From assembly GCF_001905445.1 (NCBI RefSeq), contig NZ_LIVQ01000002.1, positions 930,001 through 994,000 on the forward strand: DNA of 64,000 nt. Direction: 5' to 3'. Shown one piece after another: positions 61,915 to 64,000 of the stretch. Position 1 is the stretch's first letter. Every line of letters starts with the position of its first letter. Below the pieces are notes generated by a model that was given only the letters and a program-made list of their open reading frames with translations, searched no databases and was not told where the DNA came from. Position numbers and translations under genes: made by a program. The stretch is from Streptomyces sp. CB00455 (lineage in GTDB: Bacteria > Actinomycetota > Actinomycetes > Streptomycetales > Streptomycetaceae).

Positions 61915-62114
61915 TTGCCGAACCGCTCCTGGAAGTAGCCCCAGTGGTCGGCGAACTCCTCGATGCCGGACAGGAAGTTCTGCCGGTCGTCGTCCAGTTC
62001 GCGTTCCGTGACCTCGGTGATCAGCGCGGTGACCGTCGTCCCCAGCGCCGCCGCACGCGCCTTCAGGCGTTCATGGAACTCTTCGTTCAGGCGGATGGTG
62101 ACGTGTCTCGACAT
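61911..62114 (-). CDS. ribbon-helix-helix antitoxin
   Basis: 67 residues. The N-terminal ribbon-helix-helix (SRHVTIRLNEEFHERLKARAAALGTTVTALITEVTEREL) should dimerise and bind the palindrome upstream; the C-terminal NFLSGIEEFADHWGYFQERFGN tail is the likely toxin-binding part. ATG at 62114 is chosen; TACGGT on minus ends 7 nt upstream, so the mRNA is probably leaderless. The longer in-frame start at 62180 would run through the operator and is rejected. Confidence 0.85.
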   Translation of the reverse strand: MSRHVTIRLNEEFHERLKARAAALGTTVTALITEVTERELDDDRQNFLSGIEEFADHWGYFQERFGN

Positions 62115-62124
62115 GCCGACCACC

Positions 62125-62144
62125 GTACAGCGGGGCCGCTGTAC
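62125..62144. promoter_or_regulatory. palindromic operator of the toxin-antitoxin pair
   Basis: Perfect 9-bp inverted repeat GTACAGCGG-GG-CCGCTGTAC, 10 bp upstream of the antitoxin ATG and overlapping its presumed -10 box (TACGGT on minus). A ribbon-helix-helix dimer pair could bind it for autoregulation. Confidence 0.7.
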
Positions 62145-62161
62145 GCAGGAGGGGAACGACG

Positions 62162-62199
62162 CGAGGGTGGCCCGGGACACAGGTCCCGGACCACCCTCG
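62162..62199 (-). terminator. hairpin terminator after the LolA-like gene
   Basis: Seventeen-bp arms (CGAGGGTGG-CCGGGAC and complement, one mismatch) with an ACAG loop lie between the LolA-like stop and the antitoxin operator. Confidence 0.85.
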
Positions 62200-62222
62200 T
62201 CGCGTGCGCGGCGGCGTCGTGC

Positions 62223-63419
62223 CTACTTCGCGGCGTCGGCCGTCTTCACCAGCTGGTCCTTGGTGACGGCGCCGACGTAGACCTTGCCGTCGTCCGTGAT
62301 CAGGGCGTTGACCAGGCGGGTGGAGAAGATCCGGCCCTCGCCGAACTTCCCGGAGACCTTGTCTCCGAGCGAGTTCAGGAACTGCTTGGCCTCCTTGGGG
62401 GCGTTCTTGTCGTTCTCCAGGTCCTTCAGGCTCCTGTCGGCCCCGCTGTCGATCCGCGCGACGCTGGACCAGCCCTCGCCGAGGACCTTGACCTCGCCCT
62501 TGCCGTTGCCGTCCGCGCGGCCGGCCAGGTCACCCAGGCCCGGGAAGGCATCCAGGCCCTTGAACTCCTTGCCGTGCCCGCCCTTGGCAGCCCCGTCCGC
62601 GCCCTCGGTCACCGTGGCGCCCTTGGGCGGGGTGAAGGCGAAGGCGTCCGCGGCCGGCTTGGCGAAGTCCACCTTGGTGAAGCCCGCGTCCACGATGGGC
62701 TTGCCGCCCTGGGCGGAGAGCAGCTGCACGCGCAGCGGCACTCCGTTCTTGGCGTCCACCGCGATCTGCACCGAGCCGACCGTGGAACCGGCCTGCTTGG
62801 GCTTCAGCACCAGCTGGTAGGCGTCCCGCCCGGCCACCTGCGCCGTGTCGCCCACGCTGACGTCCGTGGTCGGGCCGGCGGCCTTCAGGGCCTCCTCGGC
62901 CATCTGCCGCGGCGAGGCGGCCATCCGGTCCGCCGCCTTGTGCTCGGCGCCCTTGCCGGCGTCCTTCTCGTGGAAGACCTCGTTCGACTTGGAGTCGTAG
63001 CCCCACACGTCGTTGCCGTTGTGGACGAGGCTGTACTCGTCCTTGCCGTCCAGGAAGGTCAGCTTCTGGCGGTCCGGGCCGTCCGCGGCGACGCGGAAGG
63101 TGTGGGTGCCGCTCGCCAGCTGCGCGACCTTGTCCTGCGGGGCGGCGGAACCCCCGGTGACGCCACCGCCGCCGAGCAGCCCGCTCGCGAAGGAGGGCAG
63201 GCCCAGGTCGGTGCTGATGCGGGCGGTGCCGGACAGCTGCTGCACGTCCGAGCCGGCGATCTTCTCGATGAGCTGCTGCGCCGTGACCTTCGGCAGGTCG
63301 GGTCCGCCGGCGTTGGCGAAGGCCGGGACCATCGCGACGGTCGCCGCGGCCACACCTGCCACCGCAACCGGTACGGCGTACCGGGCGACCTTGCGAGAAG
63401 TCTTCGTGTTCGCTGCCAT
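62223..63419 (-). CDS. exported LolA-like protein
   Basis: 398 residues. N-terminal export signal MAANTKTSRKVARYAVPVAVAGVAAATVAMVPAFANA with no lipobox Cys, so either released or tethered. The middle (about residues 45-280) has the curved beta-sheet pattern of LolA/LppX-like lipid carriers: DKVAQLASGTHTFRVAADGPDRQKLTFLDGKDEYSLVHNGNDVWGYD, then YQLVLKPKQAGSTVGSVQIAVDAKNGVPLRV. A Gly/Lys-rich linker near 285-300 leads to a C-terminal segment GRIFSTRLVNALITDDGKVYVGAV. In Gram-positives such proteins are thought to bind lipids or report envelope stress. Confidence 0.8.
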   Translation of the reverse strand: MAANTKTSRKVARYAVPVAVAGVAAATVAMVPAFANAGGPDLPKVTAQQLIEKIAGSDVQQLSGTARISTDLGLPSFASGLLGGGGVTGGSAAPQDKVAQLASGTHTFRVAADGPDRQKLTFLDGKDEYSLVHNGNDVWGYDSKSNEVFHEKDAGKGAEHKAADRMAASPRQMAEEALKAAGPTTDVSVGDTAQVAGRDAYQLVLKPKQAGSTVGSVQIAVDAKNGVPLRVQLLSAQGGKPIVDAGFTKVDFAKPAADAFAFTPPKGATVTEGADGAAKGGHGKEFKGLDAFPGLGDLAGRADGNGKGEVKVLGEGWSSVARIDSGADRSLKDLENDKNAPKEAKQFLNSLGDKVSGKFGEGRIFSTRLVNALITDDGKVYVGAVTKDQLVKTADAAK

Positions 63420-63696
63420 GTCAGTGCCCTGCCCTCTGTGTCGACGGCGGCGACGCCCGTGTCACCGCGCTCACCCGATCTGGTGGGGTTGATGACTCCA
63501 TCTGACCAAAAATGCGGCTCGTGGGCGTCAGCCCCCGGACGCAAGTGCGCGTACGACCGTGGGATGACACGGGGAGGGCCCCTCTCCCCCGACCCGTAGG
63601 GGTCGGTGGGGCGGAAGGGCCCGTTCCGCGTCTGCGGGGGCGGTAGCGGTGGCGATGCCGTGGCGTGCCGTGCCGGTGGCGCCCCGCCTGCGGGGA

Positions 63697-64000
63697 TCAG
63701 CCCGCCCGGTGCACCACGGCGTCGCAGAGCTCTTCCAGGGCCGACTTCGCGAAGCACTCGGGCAGCGGCGCGAGCATGGCCCGCGCGTCCTCGGCGTAGC
63801 GGACGGTGTCGCGGCGGGCCTGTTCCAGGGCGGGGTGGGCCCGGAGCCGGGTGAGGACCTCGGCATGGCGGGCGTCGTCCGTCAGATCGCCGTCCAGGAG
63901 CCGTACGAGCTCCAGGTCCTCCGCGCGCCCGTCGCGGGCGGCGGTCTCGCGCAGCCGCAGGACGGGCAGCGTGGGGATGCCCTCGCGCAGGTCGGTGCCC
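63697..64000 (-). CDS. polyprenyl diphosphate synthase, C-terminal part (runs off window)
   Basis: The last 100 residues of a protein that begins beyond 64000. The sequence GTDLREGIPTLPVLRLRETA is the end of the second aspartate-rich segment region of trans-isoprenyl diphosphate synthases (DLREGKxTLP motif); the helical tail ends AKSALEELCDAVVHRAG. Because of position (the S. coelicolor homologue lies nearby) a menaquinone side-chain heptaprenyl or octaprenyl synthase is likely. Confidence 0.85.
   Translation of the reverse strand, partial: GTDLREGIPTLPVLRLRETAARDGRAEDLELVRLLDGDLTDDARHAEVLTRLRAHPALEQARRDTVRYAEDARAMLAPLPECFAKSALEELCDAVVHRAG

Overview
The window reads as high-GC actinobacterial chromosome, almost certainly Streptomyces. 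Third-codon-position GC is extreme, GTG and TTG starts are common, several genes look leaderless, and the gene order (tuf/fusA/rpsG/rpsL - rpoC/rpoB - rplL/rplJ - rplA/rplK - nusG/secE - tRNA-Trp - aspC - add - murB - hadB/hadA - rpmG - tRNA-Met/Thr - ... - htpX - nuoN..A - two histidine kinases and a regulator - korAB) matches what I remember of the Streptomyces coelicolor SCO4583-SCO4662 region. No complete mobile element, CRISPR array or phage is visible.

Layout. 1-2220: dTDP-L-rhamnose genes (rfbB partial on minus; rfbA-rfbC on plus) divergent from a short, probably leaderless promoter region. 2268-6940: the str operon on minus (rpsL-rpsG-fusA-tuf) with a clear upstream promoter. 7219-9696: a large YfhO-type membrane protein on plus that shares a bidirectional terminator with rpoC. 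9827-22305: transcription and translation core on minus (secE, nusG, rplK, rplA, rplJ, rplL, rpoB, rpoC) with recognisable promoters, leaders and terminators. 22413-25084: tRNA-Trp (minus), aspC and add (plus). 25074-31898 (minus): a small unknown, murB, a TetR/MFS efflux pair, a 1.5-kb non-coding stretch dominated by a long inverted repeat, then hadA-hadB and rpmG. 31945-34934: tRNA-Met and tRNA-Thr, an amidohydrolase-like gene, an NAD(P)-binding protein, a broken gene and tRNA-Tyr. 35133-39147: yajQ-like, APC permease, SMI1-like, YccF and htpX genes.

39313-50157 (minus) is a second-type nuo locus with nuoA,B,C,H,I,J,K,L,M,N but no nuoD, E, F or G. Three of its cytoplasmic subunits (NuoB, NuoC, NuoI) carry long low-complexity extensions built from tandem repeats. 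Next come two tandem paralogous histidine kinases with one NarL-type response regulator, then korAB (2-oxoglutarate:ferredoxin oxidoreductase), a possible source of reduced ferredoxin for an NADH-module-less complex I. The end of the window (57930-64000) holds an NmrA-like reductase, a RarD-like transporter, a secreted M28 aminopeptidase with a P domain, an RHH antitoxin paired with a Doc-like protein that seems to have lost its Fic motif, an exported LolA-like protein, and the 3' part of a polyprenyl diphosphate synthase.

Most unusual items: the ~300-bp inverted repeat at 29381-30514; the repeat-built tails on NuoB/NuoC/NuoI of the DEFG-less complex; the degenerate Doc-like toxin with its palindromic operator; and matching TetR operators at both ends of the efflux pair. 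All functional statements rest on reading the sequence and remembered family knowledge; no searches were run.
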